A DNA stretch of 64,000 nt from Byssothecium circinans (GCA_010015675.1 ML976985.1:557811-621810), one strand, 5' to 3'. Positions 31,286 to 44,363 are shown, counted from the first letter of the stretch. The notes: a model not told the origin generated them from the letters alone. Translations and numbers: made by a program.

Positions 31286-33530
31286 ATGAAGCTCTGCGGT
31301 TATTGCGTTGAGAATATATTGAAGAGCGACGAATCTTGGGACTATCATCGGACTTATACGGATCTAAAAGCTGGATCGGAATGGACCGTTGAACGAGGCG
31401 GCAAACCAGAGCGGTGCCTTTTCTGCAGCACACTCCGTCAAGATATTGAAACACTTGCGCCGGAATTGAAAGAGAGCAATGAACCCATATACCGCTGGAA
31501 CATAAGGAGTCTGGCGAGGATTCGCGAGAGCTTAGAGACAATCGTCGTAACCTTTCGGCAGAACCCAATCACCAGGAACGATGGCGACGTATTGATTGAA
31601 GAGGCAAAATTGCCGGAGAGGACTTTCTACTTCTTCCCTGAAGATACCATCGCACCACTTCCAAGTATCGAAAACTTGGGTACCTCCACCGACCCGCGGC
31701 AGAACGGAGGCCGACAGATAAAATCGTGGATTGATACATGCGACGCCACACACAAAGGATGCATGAAGCGTCAAAACGCCGAAGCTGCATCTACAAAATT
31801 CGTGCCTACACGATTGCTCGATATCCGCGGCCCGCCAGAGTCTGATTTCAAAGTCATCGAGACAAAAATAACGCCCGCTCGCAGCCCGTATGCCACCTTG
31901 TCGCATTGCTGGGGTAAGAAGCGTTTCGTATGCTTGCTCCCGGAGAACAAGGAGAAGTTCATGACCGAGGGTGTGCCATGGAACGAGCTCACGAAGAATT
32001 TCAAGGAGGCTATTGAAGTGGCTCGCTTCCTTGGAATCGAGTACATTTGGATCGATAGTCTCTGTATCGTGCAAGGCCCGGGTGGTGATTTTGCTCACGA
32101 AGGCACGCTCATGCATTTGGTGTATCGCAATAGCTACTGCAATATAGCGATTGTGGATTCTTTTGATAGTACAGGTGGTGCATTCAGGGAGAGAGACCCT
32201 GGTGATGTCGCTGCAGTGCGATATAAACCACAGGAAGAGTCATCAATGTTTGGGTTGAGGAAATGGGGGGTCATTGCAGGTGACCTTTGGGAGAGAGAAC
32301 TGTTGCAGACTGAGTTATATGTCCGCGGTTGGGTCTTTCAAGGTAAGCTGCCATTGTGCTGGAGGGTGGATGGTTTGCTGATGGGTTGTAGAACGCATGC
32401 TAGCTCCGCGTATACTGCATTTCGCAAACCGCCAGATATTCTGGGATTGCCCTTCGCTGAGTGCTTGCGAGGCTTTGCCCTCCGGACTACCATCCCCCAT
32501 GGATAGCACTGCAAGGCCTGACAGACGCTGGAGAGGCCGCTTGCAAGAGCAAGAGGAGGGCGGTAGACCCGTCGCTGGAGCGAACGATGACTCTATCGAC
32601 GAATTTTGGCGGACAGCGGTTCGAAAGTACACAAAATGTGCACTGACCAAGGGAAGTGACAAACTGGTTGCAATGTGGGGTATTGCAAAACTCGTTCGAG
32701 ATGCCAAGGGCGTTGAATATGCTGCAGGCTTGTGGGAGCAGAATCTTGAAGACCAACTGACATGGCGGGTCAAGGAATGCACGCTCCGTGAACGGCCTAG
32801 CGATTCGAAAGAATGGAACTTGGAGAGAGATATTCCATCTTGGTCGTGGGCCTCTATGGACGGTTTGATTGAGGTACCAGATAACCTGACTGATGTAAGT
32901 CACTATACAGTCAAAGACCATTCTGGCCTCCCCCTCGCATTCGAACTTGTGGACGGAAAAGGTTTGGGGCCGGCACCGGAGGAGGTTGCCTTGAATGAGG
33001 AAGTGAAAAAGACGAATGCGAACGACGCACCACCTGAGTTGAAAGAACAGTCGCTCAAGATTCAATGTCATGTCGGTCAGGCTAGGCTTGACCAAGTCCA
33101 TATGCAGCAGCGATACCTCCTTCGGGTTGACGGCTTGGATGCAGTTGACATTGATGCGTACCCCGATCTGATTCTGGATTTTGACAAAGAAGAAGATCGT
33201 TACCCGTTCTTTGCCGTTCTATCGGCAAAACAGTATGTCAGGCCGATTGAAAACACCGACGAGCAAGAAGAGGAAGACACGACGGAAAATGATGGGCAGA
33301 TGACCGACGACGATAAAAGCACTGTTTATGCTCAAGAGATTGTTTTCTGGGGACTGGGCATCTTGATGAAAAAAGCAAAGAAGGAACACTACTTCCATCG
33401 GACTGGAGCTTTCAATTTTCGGAACCTCAGTCGCGAGCAATTTGCAAAACTGCAAGTGACTGTTGGCAGTGACCAGTCTCAGGCCGACATTTTCGACCCA
33501 GTTTTGGGACGGAAGATCTGGCTGCAATAA
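31286..33530 (+). CDS. HET-domain (heterokaryon incompatibility) protein
   Basis: Two exons, 31286-32342 and 32392-33530 (49-bp intron, GTAAGC...TAG), 731 residues. HET-domain proteins trigger programmed cell death when genetically different fungal cells fuse. The HET motifs are in order: YATLSHCWG, then AIEVARFLGIEYIWIDSLCIVQ, YRNSYCNIAI and, across the exon junction, RGWVFQERMLAPRILHF. The N-terminus has CGYC...CLFC, possibly a small metal site. The C-terminal part includes the usual WSWASMDG block and an acidic stretch (EQEEEDTTENDGQ). It converges on the NACHT-type gene at 33791-35840, with 260 bp between the two stops. Confidence 0.92.
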
Positions 33531-33790
33531 CGAACTTCTCCAAAAACTCAGATACATGCTGTCCGTCCACCGGGGAGTTGTGAATGTGAATGTAGCGCTG
33601 TGCAGAGGCAGCGAGAATGGAAATGGGCTTTTTGTGGAACTCTCTCGCCGAAAGAAGATATTGAAGTGTAACAAGACTGTGGCTGCTTGTTTACTAAGCG
33701 CTGTACTAGATACAAAATCCTTCGTGGATGATTTCTGTCGTTAATTCTTTTTCCGGGGATTTTTCTTGGGAGAGCCACTCAAGGAGCCCT

Positions 33791-35840
33791 TTAAATCCAC
33801 ATGCGCGTACCCTTGCGAATGATGTACGTTGGAATGAAAGTTTGATCATCAGAACCGATGGAGGAATCTGTCATTCCCGTCTCGGAAGTCATGATTGCGT
33901 TTGGCTCTTCCGATAGGACATGCGGCTCAGGGCTATCGCGCGCTGCAACTGGCGTGTCGTTATCCATTTCCTCCAATGAATTCTCTTGCGGTAACTGCTG
34001 ATCTGCGCGGTAGATGCTGTCATTGTATCTTTCAACCACGTAGTTGTTGAAGGTATTGCCGAAAATATGGAGACTTTGCGGCTTGAACCCGACTGGCGCA
34101 GTAAGTAAGCCTCTCGTAGCTGTAAGGATATCCTCGCCGCTGCGAACTCTTGTTCTATTCGATTGGTTAAGTAGTTCTCGCAGGTATGGTATCTCTATCC
34201 CATCAGGATCTCTCCCAGCAGCTGCTATGGCCTGCAGTCCGAGAGATCCCCGAAGAGGGTCTTGGGCCTCAACTGCTTTCACAGCAGCGTCAAACATTGA
34301 CACTATGTCTAAACTTCGACTCACAGAGTTAGGCACTGTCTCAAAGATTTCGCAATTCAGGGTGACTTGCTCGCTGGTAGTTGGTAACGTTTCTGCATAA
34401 TGTCCTCCACAGAACGCGCGTCGTGAAGGAGATCGAGCCTGGCTTTAGCGATTGCGATATGGCCGGTCGCCAGACCTTTGATGTCGCTAACAAGAGTCTT
34501 GATCAATTCGGGTTCGTTCCGTTTCCGTAGAGATAGGCCCAGCGATGAAAGGGGCGGCTTTTTAGCGGTACTCTTTAGTCCAAGGTCGCCATGCTCTCGC
34601 TCCAGGGCCCAATTAAGATATGCTTCCATATCGTCGTTAGGAATGGAAATAGTGATATTGACATGGTCATATAATTCCCGCATCTGGCCTTTCGTAGCAC
34701 TGGGAACATGTCAGTTAGGGTTGCGGAAGGCTTGTGCGCTATGACTGACCAAGTGCTTCTTTCACAAGTCCTCCCGGCGGCTTTGCATGGTAGGCAAAGG
34801 ATCGACAGACAGTTTTCGCAGCTGTAGAACATATCGACTATTTGCCGATCTTCTTGCTGTAGTGGTTCCTGGTCCTCCTCAGGCACATCATCATCCGGAA
34901 ACTCAGTGTGCTTTGGGTGATCGCACTTAGAAACGTCTTGTTCAAAGACCGGTAGTCTGGAGGTAAACAGAATGCTAACACCTATGCTTCTGAGACGCGA
35001 CAGTTCAGCCTCCAGAAGAAGCAACAAAGTCTGGCTGCTCAGATCCATTCCGTCGATGATCAAAAAGACGCGCGAGTCTTTGCTACGAGCTTCTAGTCGT
35101 TGAAGTAGTGCTCCACGGATGAGGCCCAATCTCTTGCCAAACCGGCAACCTTCATCCATACCAAAACGTGCTTTTACGTAGTCATCATAGAGCTTTTTTG
35201 ACCTTTTCTCGTCAAAGTCTTTCCATTTTCCAAGGCTTTGATACACGATGTGTATGAAGTCTTCGAGTAACTCATGCTCCAGCTCGCGTACGATTTCATC
35301 TTCTCGCACGAAAACCGGAACGACTGGATAACCTGCTGACGCAAAGCGCTCCGTCAAGTGCTGTGCAGCGAGTGCTGCAAAGGTGGTCTGTGCATCGTCA
35401 GCTCGTGTACCACATGGAGGCCGGAAGTTTTTGTTGTCACGTCCACGCTTATTGACCCCTTGCGCGGAGCAATCGAAATCACGTGATTGAAAGACTGCTG
35501 GCCGCCCTGTGGTACTTCCTGGTATCTGTAATTGTAGTCTTCGGTCTCTTACCTTTCCAGCCCCAGGGTCACCCACGCAGTACAGCTGCCAACTCACATG
35601 CTCTTTGCTCCATCGAACGAAGACAGGATGTTCGAATACGCTTTCGAAGAGGGTGGGGAAGATGTCTGAAGATAGTCCATGACTGGTAGAAAGACCTGGA
35701 TGTGCCCACGAAAGTATCTGCTCGTTGAGAAGATCCATAATTCGCGAGCAGTTCATACAGGAGATTGAAAGCCGTGGGACGGGTACAAGGCGGTAGCCTT
35801 TAAGCCAACGACCCCATACAGATCGGTCTAACCTCAGCAT
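33791..35840 (-). pseudogene. NACHT-type P-loop NTPase (NLR-like), apparent frameshift
   Basis: Exons read as 35553-35840, 34750-35387, then about 34360-34699, continuing shifted to 33791. Removing intron 35388-35552 creates a complete Walker A, GDPGAGKTT; Walker B is VFLIIDGMD; LFTSRLP fits the sensor strand. The following helical region (ISIPNDDMEAYLNWAL, ATGHIAIAKARLDLL) matches the segment after NACHT in fungal NLRs. CENCLSILCLPC is an odd Cys cluster. At about 34360-34430 the frame with the NTPase hits a stop (34357), while the next frame carries on with LPTTSEQVTLNCEIF...PLRGSLGLQAIAAAG, the expected next helices, with no splice pair to join them. The start is uncertain (ATGs at 35840, 35756, 35738). 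No ankyrin, WD40 or TPR repeats remain. Confidence 0.6.
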
Positions 35841-36125
35841 ATCGCTGAGGCTAGCCTTAGGTAGATAGTGGTGTTCCACGTGCAGGGGTTTCGGCCCCAA
35901 TATCCATGCTTATTAAACCTTAGTGCCCTTGGCTTGGCTACGAGCTGATGACTTATAGTTCCTAGGAAGGTTAGTTTGGGGGCTGAGGGATCACAGTGGC
36001 GTCCCTGCGGCTGTAGGTGTAAATTAGGGATGCAAGCAAAAGTCGTACTCCATGCTTAAGTATAATAAGATGCGCTGCGCTAGAAGTTGTCGTTTACCGA
36101 CCGTCGTTCATTCATTTTGTGGGCA
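35841..36125. other. Short divergent promoter region
   Basis: 285 bp between the NLR-like gene (minus) and the S41 peptidase gene (plus). TATAATAAGATG at 36060-36071 could be a core promoter for the latter. Confidence 0.35.
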
Positions 36126-38903
36126 ATGTTGTTCCAGAAGACGTCTCTTTTCTTGTGCGTAGCGGGGGGCGCTCTTGCCCGCACGCTATCACCAAAGCTT
36201 CAAGTCCGGCAGAACCCAACGCCAACGGCCGGCGCGCCTGCAGCCCAGTCAACCATCTGTGGCGATATAGTTGATGCGGTGGACGACCCTGAAGGTGAGT
36301 GAATCGATGGGTGATGAACAATGCAAGGGTGGTTGAAGGGTGTCGCGTGGAGTGAAGGTGCGGTCTGCACGTCCCCATCTCCTCGACTCCAGTCGTTTCG
36401 CGTCACCCTCTACCTTTTGTATACCTGAATCAAAAATCTCGTCTTCATCCGAACACTCCTGACATGGCCTCCAGGCTTCACCGATTTCTGGGCCCGCTAT
36501 GCCTATCAATGCCTCACCAGCGTCCCCTTTAATCCAGCCGTTGCGTCTCGATTCGTAAAGTACTGGAATCAAACAGTGGAATACCAGTCCACCATCGCCT
36601 ACCTGAAGAACCCTCCTCCCGGATACCAACAGCCTGCAGTAGATGTCTACAAGGAGTTGGCGAAGATCCAGCAGCGCATCGACACCGGCTTCTATACGAA
36701 TCAATATGCCTTTGAAGCCGACTTCCAGCTCCTCACATATGCAATGCACGATGGCCACGTGCGCCTCATTGCAGGCACACTAGCTGCCTTTTCATTCTCT
36801 GCTCCTTTCGAAATCGCTTCGGTTTCGGTCGATGGCAAAAGTCTGCCTAAGATATACTTGACTGCGGACATCATTGATAGCCAGACTGAGGGTTGGAAGC
36901 CGTCACCCATCAAGACTATCAACGGCGAAGATGTCACCGAATACCTATCAAAGTTCGCGGCGCTCAATTCATGGGGTTACGTCGAGCCACATGCTGAGTG
37001 GAATGCGCTCATGTCATCGCCTGCATTGGATATTCAGGGCGGAGGCACGATTTGGTCCGCTGGCGCGACATTTTTTCCCGGCGAAAACCTCACTGTGCAT
37101 TTCGAAAATTACACTGCCGGGGACGAATCTACATTCCTAGACACTATCTGGATAGCTACGTACTCCGAAGCTGCCAACTTCACAGGTCCTTTGACCACTG
37201 GTGGCGATTTTTACAACTACTTCGTCCTCGGTAACCTTCCCGCATCTTTCAACGAGAGCGCTATCATATTCCCTACCATCCCCGAACAGGAACCAGCGAC
37301 TGGGAACTGGTCGGAGGCAAGTTTCCAAGCCTTCCCAGAAGACCCTGACATCGTTCAATATGACCTCGGCATATTCCACACAGGCTTGGTGTCTGGTTAC
37401 TTCCTCGATGATATTTCCACCGGAGTTTTAAGCTTGCCTAGTTTCGACGTTCTCTCTTCGACCATCGGCAATTACTCAGGGACCGTTACTCGCTTTCTCA
37501 AAGAAGCCTCCCTTCAAGGCATGGACAACATCGTCATTGACCTGCAGAGGAACACTGGTGGTGTTACGCTGTTAGCATACACTACGTTCAAATCATTATT
37601 CCCAGAGTTGCTGCCGTTTGCAGGGAGCCGACGCCGCAGCTCCCCAATGGGCAATGTTTTGGGCTCTGCCATTACAGAATTCTGGGAGCTTCTTGACGAG
37701 ACGGACGACGACGAACGCCAGTTCAAGGAGGAGTTAGCGGCGAATGAGTGGGTCATCACTAATCGGATCAACGCGGCTACCGGCAAAAACTTCACGAGTT
37801 GGGAGGAGTACCAGAACGGCCCAACCGTAAACCAAGACAAATTCACTCTTGTTGAGCAATATGACCTTGCGAATGAGGTTTTCGACCGGGCCGCCTTCGA
37901 CGAGTGGTATCCTACGATGTACATGCCGAACAAGACGGCATGGCCTATCCAAGAGCGGCTCTTCAATCCCGACCAGATTGTCATCTTATCAGATGGGATT
38001 TGTGGGTCAGCATGCTCTCTGCTCATCGAGATGTTAACACGCGCTGGCGTCAAGACGGTGGTGGCCGGCGGGAGACCTCAAACAGGACCTATGCAAGTGT
38101 CGACGAACCGCGGAGCCTCGATATATTCCACGGTCGACCTAGATGAAGACATCGAAGATGCCAAAGAGATTGACGAGTTTGTCAAAGAGACAACTAGCTC
38201 ATCTCTTCCCGCAGTTAGGGAACCCGGTATGAACATTCAGTATGCGACCGTCAACCTTCGCGATCAGATTCGTAAAGACGACCAAACACCCCTCCAATTC
38301 AAGTACGAAGCTGCCGATTGCCGTATTTTTTATACTCTGGCCAACCTTTACAACACGACTCGACTATGGCATGACGCTGTTGCCGCTTTCAAAGACAAAT
38401 CGCTCTGTGTCGAAGGTTCCACCGGTTTCAGTACCACCAACAACACCACCCCCTTGCCACCCCCAAAGCGTCAAGCCCAACGCCCTACTATCGATCACGA
38501 CAATCCCGGAGTTGAGGAAGTCAACTTCGACGAGATTCCCAACGACGGCCTGAAGGATGCAACAGGCGGAGACATTCAGAGCCCCAAGAAGTGCCCCACA
38601 GGAACCAAGATTGGACAGACATGCCCCGGAACAAGAGCTATCTGCACAGCAGTTGACATCACTTGCCCATCCCCTGAGGGAAAGAAGCAGCTACCCGTCT
38701 GCATTCCTACCTGCACATGCCAAGCCAGTTCGTGCAACTGCGACGGCAAATGCCAGGTCTTCAACAAGCTTGAACGTAAGGTACAGAACTCCGAAGTCAA
38801 GGTAAAGACGGCTGGAACCCAGGGCCAGTGTTTCCCGAAGGTCGGGACTGGAAATGTTCGACTTGGATGTAAGAGCAATCCAAAGACCAGCTCGGGTCGT
38901 TAG
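36126..38903 (+). CDS. Secreted peptidase S41 family protein (tail-specific protease-like)
   Basis: Two exons, 36126-36294 and 36475-38903 (180-bp intron, GTGAGT...CCAG), 865 residues. Residues 1-19 (MLFQKTSLFLCVAGGALAR) form a signal peptide, and many N-x-S/T sites support secretion. The body matches fungal S41 serine peptidases of the CPAF/tail-specific branch: FLKEASLQGMDNIVIDLQRNTGG precedes the nucleophile block SDGICGSACS, where S568 is the likely catalytic Ser. A Pro/Thr linker leads to a C-terminal Cys-rich tail (about residues 750-865, CPTGTKIGQTC...CIPTCTCQASSCNC) that could bind metal or wall polymer. Substrates of these fungal enzymes are largely unknown. Confidence 0.87.
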
Positions 38904-39289
38904 ATGTGGTGTAATTTGTAATGGTTGTTTTGAGAGTATGATAATTGTTTTACTTCGCAATAGACTATACCCCAAAAATGTAATGCTGCTTTCTCATGTT
39001 TCTGCACATGGGAATACTCTCACAGTGAACGATGGCTGAAAATAGGCCTGGTGGAATACGTTATATGAAATTACTCAAACACGGAGACATAATCTGATTC
39101 TCCCCGTAGTAGAGACGCTCCCACAGTTTTGTTAGTTTCCAAGACCACCTTCCTACGAAAGACGTGCTTTCAATTCCAATGTGCAGTGGATGAGACTATC
39201 TTCGACCCAATTTAGACTAGCTTTACACGTGATACCGCGTTTCATCAAGAGCGCGTTCCTCTCCAGCCGAGGGGCCATCAGCCTTTTCA
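38904..39289. other. Intergenic region
   Basis: 386 bp between S41 peptidase and FAN1, both plus strand; 3' flank plus promoter. Nothing else seen. Confidence 0.5.
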
Positions 39290-41937
39290 ATGGCACTCAG
39301 CTTCCGCAGCCCCTCAGCACACAACCAAATGATCACTCACTACATTAAACACCCAGAATCTACAAATTTCGACGGCGAGAAAGAACGACCGACAAAGCGG
39401 CAGAAACTCGATGCATCATCGCCGTCAAAGATACGCCCCGCGCCGAGAGTTGCGAACCGCGAAATCCCCGACTCCGATGCTGAAGAAGACTACGAGGATA
39501 TAGATAGAGGTGATGGGGAGGAGAAGCAGAAGACGGATTTGGAGAGCGCGCTGCCACCTGTGAAGACGGACGCGGAGGCCATCGAGGAGTATGAAGCCTT
39601 CAAGGCGTCGCAGACTGAAGCCAAAGACGAGACGGAAGAGCGACTGAAGGATAGGAAGTGGGTGAGGGGGAAAAGCTCGATATATGTGGATGCCTTCAAT
39701 TTAGCGCTTGATACGGTGCTAGACGAGGAGAGCCATTTGTTTGATGAGGCGGAGATGGAAGTCTTCCGCATATGGAGGGATTTGACCTATGAAGCGCAGT
39801 ATTTGTAAGTCGCTCATATTCTCAGGATCGTCTCGGATGGAGAAGAGCTAATGTGCGTGATTGTAGATACGTACGCCTTTTCCTCCGCAAGACGTCAACG
39901 TGGCATCGCATAAAGAATCTTGGCTATCATAGCGACATATCAGACCTCGATACCGCTGTCGGAACGCTACAATGCTCGCGCGATCTTCCGGCATCATCAG
40001 CGGAGATTGAGTCGCATCCGGGGGAGCTGGAACCGCCGGCTGGGACAACACTCGGAACAACGTTCAAGTTTGCGGACAAGTCAGAGGATGAGATCAACAC
40101 ATTGGAAGAAGCTTCCTCGCTGCTCAAGCTAGATGAGCTGAAGGCTCTCGCAAAGGATGCAAAGGTTCAAGGAAAGAATAAGACTGAGCTGCTTAAGGCT
40201 CTCCGTCGAACAAGTCGAAAGCAGGTCGGGCTAGGCTTCGTTGGCCTGAAACGATCGGATACTGAGAGTTCAAGGCATTCATCTGTGTCTAGATGGGAAT
40301 CAGAAACACCCGACGGCGAATCGGCAGAGGATTTTTTGTCGGATGCTAACCGCGACGCCCACTTCATGAGAAAGATTATGAACGAGACAGGCCCCTGTAT
40401 ACGCCTCTCTCTAGACTCCCTCAAACTATTCGAACGCGTACACCTCGTCTTCTACCGCTCCACCGAATGGACAGAGAAGTCCCTCACAACCATCATTCTC
40501 GCCAAGATAGCACGCCGCAACTTCCCGGACTACATTGTCTCCCGCTCAGCGAACATCTTTTCCTCGCGCTCTTCCCTCCTCGAATTTGATGCGTCGATCC
40601 GCACCCAATTCCGTATAGACAGTATCCTCGAATTCAATGGACGACCTACCGAACAAGGCTACCAAGAGATCATGGACATCTTCGAAGAAGTGTGTCCGCG
40701 TTGGCAAGTGCTTCTTCGCGAGGAACAACAGAAAGAGGATAGCATCTACCACAGCGGGGAGGGCGCCTACATACGACGGCTCTCGCCTGCCTGGGTATAC
40801 ACACGCATCATACACAAAGCTACGTCGGTGCTCGCCCGCCGGAAAGAGCACAAGCGCGAACACGAAATCCTCACAGAACTACTACAGCAACGCCTCTTCC
40901 ATCATTCCCGGCGAGGGGCTTGGTACCAGCGCAAAGCGCTATTGGAAGAGCACTACATGAGCGCAGTGACGGATGCGGCAGGTCGCAGCGAGGAAGCGCA
41001 GAAGAAGCACTGGAAACGGATAGCGCTGCAAACATGTGAAGATGGATTGCAGGACAATGTCGTACATATTATTCACCATTACGACCTTCAAAAGCGGATA
41101 ACAAAGTTGGAGAAATCGTTGCATTTTGCCAAACGCGAGCAGCACGACTTTGGGCACGTACGATTGACGAAACCTGTAGAATTCACGGTCGAGGGAATAA
41201 GGATAGAGCGCGACGCAATACCATCGAGACGGAATAGTTCCCCACATCCAAGTGTTGGAAAGCGTGGTATGAAGACGATCTGGGTCGATCCGAGAGAAGA
41301 CGGAGAATGCAGCGTCGAGGCTATGTGTCTGTCCCACTACCGGGACCAAGGTTGGAAAGGCTACCACAGTGAAGGTGGTATCGTCCGGACGCTCTTTGCC
41401 TACCTATTCTTTGACATCATGTTCATATACATACCCAATGTCTTCCAGACACAGTTTCAAACCTGCCCGCTTGACCTTCACACAGATGCTTTCTATCCGA
41501 GTAGAATCAGCGAGATCAACAGTCGGCTCAACGAGATTTCCAACGGCGATGCGGCGAGGATTATCAAGAGGGTTTATGCTGAGCATCACGAGCGTCGAAC
41601 GTGCGTCGTTGGTTTGGACTGGACGTTTGATATTGCAGATCTGCTGGAGATTGCTGAGTGCTTTGATGGCGAGGCATTGGCGACTGTGTGTAAAGTTATA
41701 GCGCAGGAGTATGGGCAGCGTGGTGGAGGAGTGCCGGATCTCTTTCTTTGGAAGCTTGCCGATGATAACGATGGTAAGGATGGGGTCAAGAAGGGAGAAG
41801 TCAAATTCGCGGAAGTGAAGAGCGAGAATGATCGCTTGAGTGATACGCAGAGGCTTTGGATTCATGTTCTCTCTTCTGCTGGGGTGAGGGTGGAGCTGTG
41901 CGCTGCGGTTGCTAAGGAGGTGAGGGTTCTGCCTTGA
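39290..41937 (+). CDS. FAN1: Fanconi-associated nuclease 1 homologue (VRR-NUC)
   Basis: Two exons, 39290-39804 and 39867-41937 (62-bp intron, GTAAGT...GTAG), 861 residues. FAN1 is a 5' flap endonuclease/exonuclease that helps unhook DNA interstrand cross-links. The basic start KERPTKRQKLD is a plausible nuclear signal. A SAP DNA-binding motif lies at about residues 256-285 (LLKLDELKALAKDAKVQGK). Helical TPR-like sequence follows. The VRR-NUC domain has EGGIVRTLFAYLFFDIMF, DLHTDAFY, then the PD-(D/E)xK core with P795-D796 (GVPDLFLW) and E821-V-K823 (FAEVKSENDRLSDTQRLW), so the catalytic residues appear intact. The UBZ finger of animal FAN1 is not seen, as usual in fungi. Confidence 0.93.
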
Positions 41938-42776
41938 AGGAGACAGGCGCTTTTGATGACTTGAGAACACGTAGATGAGCATATTGATACCATATTTACG
42001 AATGCATTGTTTGTCCTGCATTTTTCTTTTCTATTCCTCGTCGTTCAACATCCCTGTGTTAAACTGCTATACCACGATCCTTTCACCATTCAGATGAGCA
42101 ACTACCTCGTGACAACCTTGCTCCGTAAGAGCGCCTCATCCATCCATCCCATCTCTCCTTCATGGCAACAGAACCAATTCCACACTGTGTGTAGGAAAAG
42201 GATGCCATTCCAATTGGTGAGTTCTATCCTGCAATGATGTAACCACACTATTCCTTAAGTGCAGACTACTGCGGGGTACTCCGCGATGCAACCCTCACGC
42301 TTATCCGTCATTTTACACCCGGGCGCGGAAATAAGCAATCCAGCGAATCGCCGCACAGCAAGCGAACATCGGCACGCTTAAACATTCTGCCATAGCAGCC
42401 TATGATGGCGAAGAAGGCGGTCAGCACCTCTCAATGAGAGTTCCGGGTTAGCATATGCAGCAGTAGCCCGGATATGCCGGCGCGGTCTTTGATAAAAAGC
42501 TAGAGCCCGCCCGCATGACTGGACTGGGCTGGTGGGAGAGGATTTCTTTCGACGTGTTTTGGTTCTTCTTCCTTTCTCTCTTCTTCTTTTCTTTTCTCAC
42601 ATTATTTCCTATTTTGTCTTCGCGGCGGTTTCTGAGGGCTTCGAACGATTCGGTGGTTTTTTAGCCATATTGTGAGCAAAATCGGAGGAAATTCGTCGAA
42701 AGAAGACTCGGAAACGCTTCAGGAAATACGCCTTGAACCTGTCGCAAGAAACTGAAAAGAAGGAAAACTTTCCAAC
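41938..42776. other. Intergenic region, MFS gene promoter
   Basis: 839 bp. 42548-42612 is a strong pyrimidine tract (TTCTTCTTCCTTTCTCTC-like), typical of fungal promoters just upstream of the transcription start. No gene seen. Confidence 0.5.
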
Positions 42777-44363
42777 ATGGTTCCAACAGTCCTTACTCGC
42801 CTCTCCCACTTCCTAGGCGTGCATTCCCTCCATACCACCGGTCTCGATGCCTACCTCATCATCTCGCTGCGATGTCTCCGCATGTTCAGTGCCGGTATAC
42901 CCAGCTTGATCCTCGCGCTGTTCTTCTCCTCGCTGTCCTTCCCCGACAGTAGGATCGGACTCTTCATGACACTTACGCTTCTCGGCGATGTCGTCTTGTC
43001 GCTCGTGCTCACGCTCATTGCTGATAAGATTGGCCGAAGACGAATATTGTTGTTCGGCAGTGGCATGATGGCATTGAGCGGTACAGCCTTCGCAATGAGC
43101 GAGAACTTTTGGGTCTTGCTTTGTGCGGCGGTGTTTGGGGTTATTAGTGTGACGGGTGGTGATTGTGGGCCTTTCAGGGCGGTGGAGGAAAGCGTGCTTA
43201 GTGGGTTGACGGATGATAAGACGAGGAGTGATGTTTTGGCTTGGTACGTTACTGCTACTACCATGGCTGGTGCTATTGGTAGCGAAGTTGCTGGGAGAGT
43301 GGTGTCGTGGGTTGAGAAGAGCAGTGGAGATGTGAAGATGGCGTATCATATCTTGTTTTGGGGGTACGCTGGGTTTGGAGTTATCGGGTTCTTGATCTGC
43401 CTCGGGCTTAGTGGACGGTGTGAGGCTGCGGGCGAGAAGAGGGAGATGAGAGAGCGAAATCGACCTCAGGGTAGTGTGGATGAAGAAGAAGAGGTGGTGC
43501 TGTTGGAGGCCATGACACCATCCACTACCGACGGATTCGACCACGCTGAAGAGCCAAGACGATCGGCTCGTGTACCTGAGAAGACGAAGCAGTCGTACTT
43601 TTCGCAAATATCCAAACCTACTCGTCGCATCATGTACCCGCTATGGACTCTTCTTGCGATAGACTCTCTGGCCGATGGCATGACGCCCTACTCGTTAATG
43701 AACTACTACGTCGACCAGAAGTTCCATCTTTCCAAATCGACACTCGGCGATATCACGTCGGCCTCGCAATTCCTTTGCGCCGTGTCGGCCATCTTCGCAG
43801 GCCCGTTGTCGAAGCATATCGGGCTCATCAATACAATGGTATTCACACACCTACCTTCCTCTATTGCATCGGCATTTATCCCTTTGCCCAGCAGCGTGGG
43901 ATGGACAGTAGCCCTCCTCTTATTCCGCGCCAGTCTAAATAGCATGGACCAAGCACCTCGCACAGCCTTCATCGCAGCAGTCGTCAAGCCCGAAGAACGA
44001 ACAGGCGCAATGGGCATTACCAGCATGCTTCGTACGCTAGCCATGAGTGTCGGACCTTCGATCACTGGTATCCTAGCCGGCAACGATAGGTTCTGGGCTG
44101 CTTTCGTGGCTACCGGTATATGCCGAATTACCTACGACCTCGGCCTCTGGATATTATTTGTTAATGTCAAAGTCGAGGGTGGCAATGGAAAGAGAGCTAT
44201 GGAGAGGAGAAGGGATGAAGAGGCTGCAGATGCGGATAGTATTGATGATGCGGCCTGGGATGGCTTGTTGAGCGATAGCGAGAGTGAAGTTAGTAGTGAG
44301 GACGACAGCAGGGGGAGGAAGAGCACTAGGAAGGATGACGTCTACGCATCTACACATAAGTAG
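42777..44363 (+). CDS. Major facilitator superfamily transporter
   Basis: Single-exon protein of 528 residues. It moves a small solute across a membrane by proton symport or antiport. Two six-helix halves are visible, separated by a charged loop at about residues 205-285 (RERNRPQGSVDEEEEVVLLE...). The MFS motif A reads LTLIADKIGRRRILLFG in the first half. GMTPYSLMNYYVDQKF and LFRASLNSMDQAPRTAFIAAV in the second half resemble uncharacterised fungal MFS proteins rather than the drug/H+ antiporter families I know. The C-terminus is a long acidic, Ser-rich cytosolic tail (DSESEVSSEDDSRG), likely phosphorylated. Substrate cannot be read from sequence. Confidence 0.88.
   Translation: MVPTVLTRLSHFLGVHSLHTTGLDAYLIISLRCLRMFSAGIPSLILALFFSSLSFPDSRIGLFMTLTLLGDVVLSLVLTLIADKIGRRRILLFGSGMMALSGTAFAMSENFWVLLCAAVFGVISVTGGDCGPFRAVEESVLSGLTDDKTRSDVLAWYVTATTMAGAIGSEVAGRVVSWVEKSSGDVKMAYHILFWGYAGFGVIGFLICLGLSGRCEAAGEKREMRERNRPQGSVDEEEEVVLLEAMTPSTTDGFDHAEEPRRSARVPEKTKQSYFSQISKPTRRIMYPLWTLLAIDSLADGMTPYSLMNYYVDQKFHLSKSTLGDITSASQFLCAVSAIFAGPLSKHIGLINTMVFTHLPSSIASAFIPLPSSVGWTVALLLFRASLNSMDQAPRTAFIAAVVKPEERTGAMGITSMLRTLAMSVGPSITGILAGNDRFWAAFVATGICRITYDLGLWILFVNVKVEGGNGKRAMERRRDEEAADADSIDDAAWDGLLSDSESEVSSEDDSRGRKSTRKDDVYASTHK

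Noticed and set aside
35388..35552. Reading the NLR-like gene straight through 35388-35552
   Set aside because: The 165-bp segment is open, but removing it completes the Walker A motif GDPGAGKTT.
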